From contig NW_005198965.1 of the NCBI RefSeq assembly GCF_000372725.1, positions 622,156 through 686,155 of the forward strand: a DNA stretch of 64,000 bases, given 5' to 3'. Shown piece after piece: positions 9,858 to 18,917 of this stretch; the first letter of the stretch is position 1; each line of letters begins with the position of its first letter. Below the pieces are notes generated by a model. That model was not told the origin of the DNA. It saw nothing but the letters and a program-made list of their open reading frames with translations, and made no database searches. Position numbers and translations under genes: made by a program. This DNA is from Emiliania huxleyi CCMP1516 (taxonomy: Eukaryota; Haptophyta; Isochrysidales; Noelaerhabdaceae).

Positions 9858-11396
9858 ATGATGCTCGCTCTACAGCAGCGCCTCCTCCCAAACGTCGACG
9901 ACGAGGTGCTTGCTGGCGTCGCCGCAGCGGAAGCTGCAGCGGCAGGTGCAGTCCGTGAGGCAGCAGCGGCAGCAGTGGCAGCAGACGCACCGGACAAAAT
10001 GCCGGCGGCGGCTGCCGTCACGCTGTGCACATGCCCTCCTGACTGGGCGATGTGCGGCCGTGTGTGCGCTGCCAACCTCCGCGGGGCCTCTGAATGCGTT
10101 GGCGATTTTGTGGCAAATGCCTTGATCTACGTCGTGTCGAAGCTTTGGTCGGACACGATCGCCATCTACTGCTTCAGTCTGATGGCGCCGTGGTTCTGCG
10201 GGCTGGGGTACGACGACATCGAGTGCACGCCTCCGGCCTCCTCCTCGTCATGGGCCCTCTACACGCTCGTGTTGCTGCCGCTGACAGGGCTGTGCAAGCA
10301 CCTGGCCGAGCTCAGGATGGAGCGGGCCGAGCGCAGGAAGGGTGCGCGATCCGGTCTCTGGCTCCCGCTCGTGCCGAGCATAATGAACTACGTGGTGGGA
10401 TGGGCGGCGGGCAACACCGCCCTCTTCAAGCTCGCGGAGGTGCGGGCCGCGTCGGGCTGCGAGGTGGAGGAGGCGGGCGGGTGCACCGCACTCAACCTCG
10501 GCTTCTCGGGCGGATGCACGGTCGCGGCCGCGCTCTTCATCACGCTGCTCAAGCCGTTCGTCGCCGAGGTCGAGTGGGGGAGCGGGCCGCTGATCGACTG
10601 GGTGGAGGACTGGGTGGAGGACGTGCTGGCGATGCTGTCTCGAGGGCTCACCGTGGTCGTCATGATGCTGTGGTACCACGCGGCCAACGACTATCTTTTC
10701 CTCGGCGTGGCGGCCGGCTCGTACGGGCACATCTCCTTCATCTCGGCCGGCTTCCTCACCTTCGCCGGCGCGCTCCTCTCGGTGCGGCTCGAGGAGCTCG
10801 AGAAGCAGATCGACGCCCACCTCGGGCCGGCCGGCGCGGTGGCGATCGAGCTCTCCAACCTGGTGCAGAGCGTGCTCGCCTACGTGACCGGCTGCGCGTG
10901 CAGCGACTGGGTCACCTTTGCCTTCCCCAGCCTCAGCGCCCCGCCCGCTTCTGCGGGCGTGATCGTCGCGAACGTGGCGCTGTGCGCGGCGCTGGTGCTG
11001 CTGTGCGTCGCCTGGCTGGTTGCGACGGGCGAGTCGGGCCAGCTCGACACGAGCATGCAGACGGACCGCGAGGCGATGGAGCGCTTCTTCCTCACCAACT
11101 CGATGGCCTTCTTCGTCGGCTGGAACCTGTTTGTGGTGAGCCAGAACCTGATCATCCCCGTCGGCGTCGCCGCGAACGACCTGCTGAGCGACACCGGCCT
11201 GAGCGAGCGCCGCGCCGACCTGGGCGAACGGGTCGTCGTGCTTGCGTGCGTGCCGCTCTTTAGCGTCACTGCCTTCGGGGGCGCGTTCGCCCTCATCGAC
11301 GTGTACAAACGGCGAGCCGGCATCTCCAAGAGCACCGTCGTGCTGGATGCTCCGACGGACGACACGTTCAAGGCCCCGGGAATGCCAGGGGTGTGA
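9858..11396 (+). CDS. Polytopic membrane protein, unknown family (about 10 helices)
   Basis: 512 aa from the ATG at 9858, which is preferred over in-frame starts upstream because those would translate the minisatellite. After about 50 residues of Ala-rich helix and a Cys patch (TLCTCPPDWAMCGRVC) come about ten hydrophobic stretches, including IYCFSLMAPWFCGLGY, YTLVLLPLTGLC, VVVMMLWYHAANDYLFLG, VANVALCAALVLLCVAWLV and VVVLACVPLFSVTAFGGAFAL. Charged loops separate them. The C-terminus is short and polar. I cannot assign a transporter family. No intron is needed. The hydrophobic pattern and uninterrupted frame make it a firm gene of unknown function. Confidence 0.8.
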   Translation: MMLALQQRLLPNVDDEVLAGVAAAEAAAAGAVREAAAAAVAADAPDKMPAAAAVTLCTCPPDWAMCGRVCAANLRGASECVGDFVANALIYVVSKLWSDTIAIYCFSLMAPWFCGLGYDDIECTPPASSSSWALYTLVLLPLTGLCKHLAELRMERAERRKGARSGLWLPLVPSIMNYVVGWAAGNTALFKLAEVRAASGCEVEEAGGCTALNLGFSGGCTVAAALFITLLKPFVAEVEWGSGPLIDWVEDWVEDVLAMLSRGLTVVVMMLWYHAANDYLFLGVAAGSYGHISFISAGFLTFAGALLSVRLEELEKQIDAHLGPAGAVAIELSNLVQSVLAYVTGCACSDWVTFAFPSLSAPPASAGVIVANVALCAALVLLCVAWLVATGESGQLDTSMQTDREAMERFFLTNSMAFFVGWNLFVVSQNLIIPVGVAANDLLSDTGLSERRADLGERVVVLACVPLFSVTAFGGAFALIDVYKRRAGISKSTVVLDAPTDDTFKAPGMPGV

Positions 11397-12007
11397 CGCC
11401 GCGTTGCGACCAGCGACGACGGCATTGACAGAGTAGCATGTCCCCGACTCGGCACGATCATAGCCCCTCATGAGATCACAGACCATGGAGAGCATGCGCC
11501 CCATCGTTGTGCATGCCAAGGTCAAGCCCCTTTGTTGAAGGATGAAGGGATGAAGGCTTCGTACTACATCGTTAGAGTCTCTGATAGAACGCTGACTAAG
11601 TCCGCAGGGCTGGTCAGGAGCGATTTCATTCATGAATGTAGGCGAGAGTCAGAGTGCCATGCACGACGAATTTTTTGTTGGGACTATTCTCTAAGGCGAA
11701 GTGCATGTTAACTCATTTACGCCTAACGCCTATCGCGATGTGCATCTTTCGACGAGCGGACAAGCGGAGCTGGACACGCGTTCGGCGAGAGGGCCCCCCG
11801 CTGCGGCCTGCGCAGACGGCGGGCCCGGGGAGCCCGGTCGATGCCCAGTGCGCAGTGCCAGTGGGGCAGTGGCCAGTGGCAGTGCCAGAGCTCGTAAAAT
11901 CTCACGTACACTCGCACGTTAGTGTAAGCACATATATTGGTGGGGCTGGTGCGCTAGTCGTGCTCCCGTCCCCATCTCATCTCTCGCCTTTATTTTGTAT
12001 TGAACGA
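11397..12007. other. Convergent intergenic region
   Basis: Between the polytopic protein (plus) and the methyltransferase (minus). Contains a CAGTGGCC-type short repeat patch around 11845-11885. No gene supported. Confidence 0.4.
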
Positions 12008-12811
12008 TCACGCGTCCCACCCCTCGCGACCGTCGTTCGCCGCTGCCCCCCGGGCCCCTGCTCCGTCCTCGCCCTCCCAGACGACGACCGCCTCCTCGCG
12101 CGGGTGCCGAAGCCACCACCAGTTCTCGCGCGGGTGCGACACCACCCGGAGCCCACGCTCGTGCGCGAAGTCGGCCACAGCGAGCTGCACGTCGGCCCAG
12201 CACCAGTCGTCACCGCAGAGCAGTGCGTCGGGGAAGAGGCGCGCGCTCGCCCGCAAGTCTGCGAGCACCGCGGCATAGGTGTGGTCGGCGTCGACATAGA
12301 TAAGATCGACGGGAGCTCCTAGCCGCGCGATCGCCGCCAGCCCGTCGCCAGTGGGCATGCGCAGCGGGAATACGCGCGTGCGGTGCGGCCACAGGTTGTG
12401 TAGGAAGGCCGCGTGCAGCTCGCCGGCCTGGAGGATGGCCATCGCCTGCGCGTCGCAGGTGTACTGCTCACGCTGTGACGGTGTCGCCAAGAGGTGCGGC
12501 GCGTCCCACAGGTCCACGGCGAAAACAGCGAGGCGTGGAGCCGCCTCGCAGAGAAGCGTTGTGCACAGTCCGCACCACGAGCCCAGCTCCACCACGCAGC
12601 GAGGCTGCCGCTCCTCGAGGAGGCGCCGCAGCATCCGCTCGTTGCCTCGGTGGACCCAGCCGTGGATGACGTCGAGCGGCGGCGGCGGCGGTGGAGCCTC
12701 CGGCCACAGCTGCAGCCGCGCCACCTCGAGACGCCAGGATCGGCAGCGGTGGCCTCCTCTGGTCTTGGAGGAACCGGCGGCATACGCGTCTGAGCTATCG
12801 AGATGCGACAT
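12008..12811 (-). CDS. Class I SAM-dependent methyltransferase (Methyltransf_24-like)
   Basis: 267 aa, single exon. Motif I is VVELGSWCGLCTT (about residues 73-85), the glycine-containing SAM loop. An acidic residue ends the next strand (VFAVDLWDAP). The segment LIYVDADHTYAAVLADL is typical of the Methyltransf_24 group, and a GDDW block follows. The substrate cannot be read from the sequence; relatives methylate sugars, small molecules or proteins. The start is taken at the ATG at 12811 rather than 16 codons upstream (12859), because the extra residues look non-coding. The N-terminal 45 residues are basic and Pro-rich. No targeting signal is clear. Confidence 0.8.
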   Translation of the reverse strand: MSHLDSSDAYAAGSSKTRGGHRCRSWRLEVARLQLWPEAPPPPPPLDVIHGWVHRGNERMLRRLLEERQPRCVVELGSWCGLCTTLLCEAAPRLAVFAVDLWDAPHLLATPSQREQYTCDAQAMAILQAGELHAAFLHNLWPHRTRVFPLRMPTGDGLAAIARLGAPVDLIYVDADHTYAAVLADLRASARLFPDALLCGDDWCWADVQLAVADFAHERGLRVVSHPRENWWWLRHPREEAVVVWEGEDGAGARGAAANDGREGWDA

Positions 12812-13706
12812 GCGTTGCTCTGGACTACCACTGTCGACTGCCACTGTACCACAGCACACGACTGACTGCCACTGCGACCAGACAGCGCAAGGCGCCAGAG
12901 CCAGAACCGATCAACCGGACCCTCCTCCCATAAGGGCGTAGACCTCGTAGCCCTTACCTCCCACCTACCGACGTGCCGTTTTACTTTTCACTCCGGACAA
13001 AAAACAATTGCTCTAGCGGAAATTTTCTGTATATCGTGAATGATCGCCGAGTATCGCCGAGTATCGCGCAATATCGCGCAATATCGCGCAATATCGCGCA
13101 ATATCGCGCAATATTGCGCAATATCGCGCAATCTCGCGCAATCTCGCGCAATCTCGCGCAATATCGCGCACCCCTCCGGCCCCGGCGGCGGTGACGGTGA
13201 CGGTCCGAGCATTTCTTTGTTTTCCGGTCGCGCTTTCCCGCCGCCCACCAGCACCTCTCTCGCACTTTCGGCGCCCAGGACTGACACGTGTAACGCTTCA
13301 CGCGCGTCGCTGAGGCGTGCTGTGAAGGGCTCGCGTGATCGCGAGCATCGCACAACATCGCCATTTATCGCATTTTATCGCCAAATATCGCGCGGTATCG
13401 CGGTTGCGATATTGTGAAAAAATTTCGCTAGGGCAGGGCTAGGCCTAGGGCAGGGCTAAAACGCGGGACAGAGTCGGTGCGGGGCGTGCCGCAAACTTAG
13501 CGGCGAGGCGCGGGACCGTCTGTGGCGACTTGGGTCGCGTCCCCCGATTTCCTCAACTCACGGTCCACACCCTTAAACATACATGCACATGTGCATGCAC
13601 ATGTGCATACGGCACTCCACAGCTGCTCCAATTCCTCCCAGCTATGCGGTAACTCCTACTAAACACTCCTTTCTTCATTCTCACTGCACTCCGCGAGCCC
13701 GCTATA
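12812..13706. other. Intergenic region carrying tandem arrays
   Basis: Contains the 10-bp array (13041-13170), a degenerate ATCGC continuation around 13345-13410, and a palindromic ACATGCACATGTGCATGC motif near 13580-13610. No gene supported. It separates the divergent promoter of the methyltransferase from the 3' end of the kinase. Confidence 0.5.
13041..13170. repeat. 10-bp tandem array, 13 units in register
   Basis: Unit consensus ATATCGCGCA, thirteen consecutive copies with exact 10-bp spacing. The first units read GATCGCCGA/GTATCGCCGA and the last ones ATCTCGCGCA. There are no spacers, so it is not a CRISPR. The period is close to one helical turn, so the AT steps recur on one face of the DNA. 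Confidence 0.95.
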
Positions 13707-14435
13707 CTAGGGCGGCGCAAGGGCACGCATGGCAAGGGCGAAGCACAGCGGTGCGACCACGTTGTCGATCTCTGGCACCGGCAGGCTCTCTGCGGCTGCG
13801 GCGGCGACGCTCGCTGCGAGGAGCGGGAGGGCGAGGTCCGCGGCAGCGCTGCTGGACCAGCCCCAGTGGTGGAAGAGGCTCACCGCGCCCATCGAGCCGG
13901 CGAAGGCCGAGGCGGTGAAGGCGGCGGAGCCCGCCCACGACTTTTGCGGCGACCACGGAAGCTTGTGGCGGCGGCCGAATCGGCGGCCAATCACATCCGC
14001 CATCCCGTCGCCGGCGCAGAGGGCCATGAGCGCGCCGCCCGCGGTGGCGCTGCGGAAGCCGAGGACCGTCGCGGCGCAAAAGACGGCGCCGTACAGGAGT
14101 GGCCCGCGCAGCAGCTCACGCCGGTCTCCTGTACGGCTCATCAGCTTCACGTCAGCGTCCTGCTGGATGAGGCCGGCGCCAACCAGCGCGAACTTGGCGG
14201 TCATGCACGCGGGCACGGCGGCCGCCCACACAGCGCTCGAGGGCTGCTTACCAAACCATGGCCAGGTCAGGATGAAAACGGGCCCGGCCGCCATGTGCAG
14301 CAGTTTCCGCGTGAAGGTGGTGGGGTAGACGCCAGCCTTTGCGAGAACCTTGAGGCCCTCGACTAGCACCGCCATCGTCGCCGATGCGGCGAGGAACGCA
14401 ACGCCGTCAGAGCGTAGGGGGGCCAGCGCCGTCAT
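13707..14435 (-). CDS. Phytol/farnesol (polyprenol) kinase, VTE5/FOLK family
   Basis: 242 aa, single exon, with six to seven hydrophobic segments. Diagnostic family blocks are present in order: RKLLHMAAGP (43-52), the catalytic stretch AGDGMADVIGRRFG (141-154), KLPWSPQKSWAGS (158-170), and the C-terminal ESLPVPEIDNVVAPL. These belong to the CTP-dependent phytol/farnesol/dolichol kinase family of integral membrane enzymes. In photosynthetic eukaryotes VTE5 salvages phytol from chlorophyll for tocopherol. Whether this copy prefers phytol or farnesol cannot be told. The N-terminus lacks a clear bipartite plastid signal, though the first helix could serve as a membrane insertion signal. Its 5' end lies next to the foldback element starting at 14508. 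Confidence 0.9.
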   Translation of the reverse strand: MTALAPLRSDGVAFLAASATMAVLVEGLKVLAKAGVYPTTFTRKLLHMAAGPVFILTWPWFGKQPSSAVWAAAVPACMTAKFALVGAGLIQQDADVKLMSRTGDRRELLRGPLLYGAVFCAATVLGFRSATAGGALMALCAGDGMADVIGRRFGRRHKLPWSPQKSWAGSAAFTASAFAGSMGAVSLFHHWGWSSSAAADLALPLLAASVAAAAAESLPVPEIDNVVAPLCFALAMRALAPP

Positions 14436-14507
14436 CGTCGGGCTGTCGGCGGCGCGGCGTGGAGTCGCTCACGAATGCTCTCGAAGAAAGGTGAGTCGGT
14501 GTGTGTG

Positions 14508-15490
14508 CCAGTCCGCGCCAGTCCGCGCCCTTGTCGTCCAGTGTGCTGTGAGAGAGGCTTGTGTTTTAAGAATTCTTTTCGGAAAAGATTTTTTTTATCC
14601 GCATCTCTCACAGCACTGGCATGACAAGATGAGCTCGATAAACTCGAGGGGCCAAAATATGCCGCGAGGAGGGCAGAGTTGCGCCGAAAGGCGGGAGAAG
14701 CCGCGAGAACAAGGGGTTGGCCTGTCCGAGGGTTTCCGGCAACCCAGAGGGAAACCAGAGGGTCCCCAGCACTTTGCGTTTCCGGAAGTTTCCAGGGAAA
14801 CCAGAGGGTGTTTGGTGCTCCATTCTGTTTCTCTCGAGTTTCCCTCGGGAAACTCACGAGTTTCCCTGAGTCTGAGAGCTGGTCTGGGGCAAAATCTGGG
14901 GCAAAATTGAGGAAATCGGCACGATACCCAGGTATTTTCCAGGTATACCGGGGGTTTCCAGGTATACCCGCAAAATACCCGGTATTTTGCCGATTTTGGC
15001 CCCAAAACAGCCTCAGACACGGCTCAGAGCCCCCCCAAAATGACGAATTCCACGGAGTTACCCCGGGGTTTCCCGAGGAAACTAGAGGGTGTTGTAGGGA
15101 AACAAGCAGGAAACACGGAAAGGAAACTAGGTAGGGTGCGAGAGGAAACCCTCGGACAGGCCAAACAAGGGGTCGGCAGGCGGCGGCGGCGTCGCAGGAC
15201 GAGGCAGACGAGAGCGACGCGACAGAGGAGGAAGCGACAGGAGGGAGAACGACAAGAGTGGGACGACCGCGAGGTGGCATGAAGGTTGCAGCGAGAATCG
15301 GCGAGGGACTGCGAAGGGAGATAGAAAGAGGCAGACGACCAAGGGTTAGGGTGGGCGACGGCTAGCACCACACTCCTCTCCTTAAAATCCCTGTGTGGTG
15401 GCGGCGTGCCGTCCTCCCATCCCTCCCTCGGGTTGTCTGTTTTCTTTCTTTCTTTCTGGCACGACAAGGGCGCGGACTGGCGCGGACTGG
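14508..15490. mobile_element. 983-bp foldback/TIR element
   Basis: Perfect 30-bp terminal inverted repeats (14508-14537 and 15461-15490, starting CCAGTCCGCGCC). A second inverted pair lies inside (14717-14737 and 15144-15164, TTGGCCTGTCCGAGGGTTTC), and near the left end there is a hairpin of about 90 bp (arms around 14538-14557 and 14605-14622). The interior is built from repeated GGAAAC/GTTTCC motifs and lacks a credible gene. No target-site duplication is evident. It fills the whole gap between the kinase and the deaminase, so it lies next to both 5' ends. Confidence 0.75.
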
Positions 15491-15609
15491 AAAAAGCCGG
15501 CCGGCGGTGCCGGCGCTGGGCGGCTGGGGGAACAAAATTTCCCGTTTTTACCTAACACTTGATTGAGCGACTCTTCCGTCCGCTATCCCCCACGCAAACG
15601 CCAGATCCC

Positions 15610-17026
15610 ATGGCCGACGTGCGGAACGAGGACGAGAAGCTTCGCGCCAGCCTGTGGGACTCCAACATTGCGTTCGGCAAGGACTGCCCGGACTTTAGCT
15701 CTCCCGATCTGCGCGCCGTCAAAAGTGGACTGCTGGATCGCGACTCTGCGCTCGCGGCGGCACGCCACATGCCCGAGTTTGTGGCGGGGTTGCCAAAGGC
15801 GGAGCTGCACCTGCACATCGAGGGCTCGCTCACGCCAGCGCGAGCGTACGCCATAGCGAAGCGCAACGGGCTTGATCTCGACGCCTTTGATCCAGAGAAG
15901 GGCGCTGCCGCACGCCGCGAGTTCACCTCACTCGTGCCGTTCCTCATCGAGTACGGAAAGTGCTCCGGCGTCATGCGGAAGGAGGCGGATTTCTACGACA
16001 TGATGTACGATTATCTCGAGCGGGCCGCCGAGAATGGCGTCGTGCATGCAGAGATCTTTTTTGATCCGCAGACGCACTGCTACACAGACGTGTCGGGCGT
16101 CACCGCCGAGGGCTTCAACCCCGAAGGGAAGGCGGGGGGCAAATTCAATCCGAACGGAGTCGGCGAAAAGATCCTTGAGTTCAAGACGGTGATCACCGGC
16201 CTGACAAAGGCGCTTGAGGAGGGCCGCAAGACGCTGGGCGTCGACGGGAAGCTCATCCTCTGCTTCCTTCGCGACCGCTCAGTCGAGGAGGCGCTGCAGG
16301 TACTCGAGGACGCGAGGCCGTACATGGAAGTCAAGAGTCCCGTGTACACGCCCGATCTCCTTGGGGTGGGCATGGACAACGCGGAGCTCGGTTTCCGGCC
16401 TGGTCGCTTCAAGCCCGCGTACGACAAGGCGCGTCACGTAACGCCGCCTCGTCCCACCTTCGCGCCGCGCACCTCGCCTCACTTGTCAGGCGCGCGAGGC
16501 GGGGCTGCACTGCGTTGCGCACGCGGGCGAGGAGGGGGATGCGTCGTACATCACCGAAGCGCTCGACGACCTGAAGATCGAGCGCGTCGACCACGGCGTG
16601 CGGTGCCTCGAGGACCCGGCCGTCGTGGAGCGGCTCGTCAAGGCGCAGACGCCCTTGACTGTCTGCCCCTGCTCAAACCACCGGCTCCAAGTGTACCCGC
16701 GCTTCTTCTGCGGCGAGAACGCCGTGCGCCAGCTGCTCAGCCGGGGCGTCAAGGTGACGGTCAACTCAGACGACCCAGCCTACTTCTTCATGGGCAACGT
16801 CAGCGCTGCCGGCCGCGCCTGCGATGCGAGCGCATATGATGGGTTTCTTGCCTCCAACTATGTGCGGACCGTGCGCGACTGCGGCCTGTCGCCTGACGAG
16901 TGCGTCCAGCTCGCCCTCAACTCGTTCGACGCTTCCTTCATCAGCGAGGACGATAAGAAGGCGCACAAGGCCAAGGTTGCGGAATACTGCAAGGGCTGGC
17001 GACCGGCTTGCCCTCCGGCGGCATGA
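15610..17026 (+). CDS. Adenine/adenosine deaminase family protein (Aah1-like), 2 exons
   Basis: About 451 aa. Zinc and catalytic motifs of the family are all visible: LPKAELHLHIEGSL (61-74), EIFFDPQTHCYTDV, VAHAGEEGD (near 284), ERVDHGV, and VNSDDPAYF. EIFFDPQTH and SDDPAYF resemble adenine deaminases of the Aah1 type more than classical adenosine deaminase. The reaction would be hydrolytic deamination of adenine or adenosine in purine salvage. The intron ends at 16489. If the donor is GC at 16429 (AAG|GCGCGT), the protein reads AYDK|AREAGLH and aligns exactly with the family. A GT donor at 16438 adds three residues (ARH). The ATG at 15610 is the first. There is no targeting peptide, so it is probably cytosolic. 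Confidence 0.88.
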
Positions 17027-17417
17027 GCCATGACGGCGCGTGCGTGGCCGTCGGAGGGCAACGCGAGCGCACACGCTAGGGACGTAGAGGGGCCATGGAT
17101 CAGAAGACTGGGTGTTGGTGGGGATTCGTACGGGGAAGAAAGCACTCGGGGTTTTGGATGCCCGCGTGGACCGGGCAGAGAGGGCTCGCGCCGGGGAGAG
17201 CCGTTCGCGAGAGACCGAGCTACCGAGTCTGGGGTTGGCGGAAGAGTGACTCGGTGCCAGCTCGGTGCAGTTTCGCACGCGCCTGCGTGGATCGCGTTAC
17301 ATCAGAAGCCAAACGCGTGAACGGCGTCTCTAAAAAAGAAAAACCGCGAAAACCGCCGCAAGACTGGACCAGCAACTCAGATTCCACTCTGAATATACAC
17401 ACATCCACATATACATA
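17027..17417. other. Intergenic region
   Basis: 391 bp between the deaminase and the PH-domain gene. The last 80 bp are A-rich and contain ATATACAC and ATATACATA just before the ATG at 17418, possibly core promoter or 5' UTR. No gene. Confidence 0.4.
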
Positions 17418-18116
17418 ATGGATACCGGCGACGATGGCGCCGCCGTGTTCGGCTGCATACCGACGCCGATCTCGCCGACTCGCGTGCGTTCGCTCGGTCT
17501 GGCGCGTGCCTGCGGCGCCCGTGGAGTCGATGCAAACTCCCTTCGCGCGGTGTGCACCGTGAGCCGCTCGGTTGAGCTGAACGATAGCCGCGCGCTGCAG
17601 ACTTGGGCTTGGCGTCGGCGCTACATTATCCTGTGTGGTGGGACTCTCTTCATCTTTCGCGACCACGACGCTGTCGAGCCCGCCGAGGCGGTCGAGATGG
17701 TCTGTGTAAGCACGGGAGTCGCCGCCCGAGTGTCGCTCGAACCCTCCGACGACGGCATCTGCCTGCGGATCGATACTCCCGGCGAAGCCCGCACGCTCCT
17801 CCTTCGCGGCCCCGGGGCGGAGGAGGGCCAGCGGTGGATGGAGGCGCTGGTCAGAGGTGGCGCCTGGCCATGTGAGCAGTACTCGCCGTCTGGAGGCGCC
17901 ACCGGCGCAGACGTCGTCTCGGACGCCATGCGCGCCCACAGCATCACCGTCGACTTCCTCACGCTCTCCCCGCTCTTCTCGGCCGGCGGGCTAGGCGAGT
18001 CGGACGACGCGGTGATCCTCCTCGCCCCCGCGCAGGGTGCCATGGCGAATGGCGACACGGCGGGGCAGGCGGAGCCGGCAAGCGCGACAAGGCGCCCGCT
18101 CCGCCCCGACCTCTGA
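17418..18116 (+). CDS. PH-domain protein
   Basis: 232 aa. A pleckstrin-homology fold is suggested by the basic-aromatic opening WAWRRRYIIL (63-72), the strand pair GGTLFIFRDHD, a hydrophobic Ile/Leu strand (ICLRIDTPGEARTLLLRG) and a closing helix with the invariant Trp (GQRWMEALVRGG, about 139-150). Such domains bind phosphoinositides or proteins and recruit a protein to membranes. The C-terminal 80 residues are low-complexity. The next gene encodes a glycolipid-transfer domain on the same strand. PH followed by GLTP is the layout of FAPP2 (PLEKHA8), so the two may be one spliced gene, with an intron running from near 18030 across this stop codon. That is inference. Confidence 0.7.
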   Translation: MDTGDDGAAVFGCIPTPISPTRVRSLGLARACGARGVDANSLRAVCTVSRSVELNDSRALQTWAWRRRYIILCGGTLFIFRDHDAVEPAEAVEMVCVSTGVAARVSLEPSDDGICLRIDTPGEARTLLLRGPGAEEGQRWMEALVRGGAWPCEQYSPSGGATGADVVSDAMRAHSITVDFLTLSPLFSAGGLGESDDAVILLAPAQGAMANGDTAGQAEPASATRRPLRPDL

Positions 18117-18917
18117 GATATTCTGAGCCGCCAGTCCGAGAGCATCCCTCTCTCAGCGCCCGTTCCTTGGTCTGTGCGGTAGGCGAACGACTCTCCTCGC
18201 CCGCTCCGCCGGCGCGCTCAAGCCAGGAGTGCGCTACATGACCGAGGCAGGCGCGGATTCACGCTCGCGGGTTCACCCGGCCCCCGCCCGCCCGTCCTAG
18301 CCCTCCCCTTCCCACCGTGCGCCGCGGCTGCCGCTCGCGAGGCTGCCCGAGCCGCTCGGCCTCCCCGCACCCTCCCCGGACCGTGCGAGTCGGCTGCGTC
18401 ATCCACCGCGCCCTGTCCACGCCTGCCGAAGCCCTGCAGGCAATTCCCTCCTCGTCTGCGCCGTGACGGGGGAGGCGGTGCTCGCCGGACAAATCTCGCT
18501 CGGGGCGGTGGGATCGTCCAGGCGCAGCGACGGCGCACAGAAGAGAGAGTCGGCAGCCGAGGCGGAGGCGGCGATGAAGGCGGCGATGAAGGCGGCCATG
18601 AAGGTTGCCGTCAAGCGAGCGAGGGCCACAGCGAACAAAGCCGCGTCTGCAGGCGCTAGCCGTGCCCCTGCCCGTGTCGCGCCCCTCCCGGACCCTCTTC
18701 CCTTCCCCCCCCCCACCCCCCCTCTCCCCTGCCCCGGCCCTCCTAAGTATACCCTACCCAACTCCCCGCCCCTCCCCCCTGCCCGCCCGCCTCGAGCGCA
18801 GGCATCGAGGTGCCGTCGAGCAGCGGCCTCCTCGGCCTCCAGCTCGAGGTGGAGCTGCGCCAGCGGCAGCCGCCGGTCGCAAGCACTGCAGTGCCCCCCA
18901 CCCGCCCGTCGGGAGGC

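Noticed and set aside
13041-13170. Possible CRISPR array
   Set aside because: Repeats are contiguous 10-bp units with no spacers, and the genome is eukaryotic. The 15-bp array at 9735 fails for the same reason.
16429-16489. A frameshift in the deaminase
   Set aside because: The break coincides with splice-like signals and the protein resumes exactly at the family's HAGE block, so an intron is the simpler explanation.
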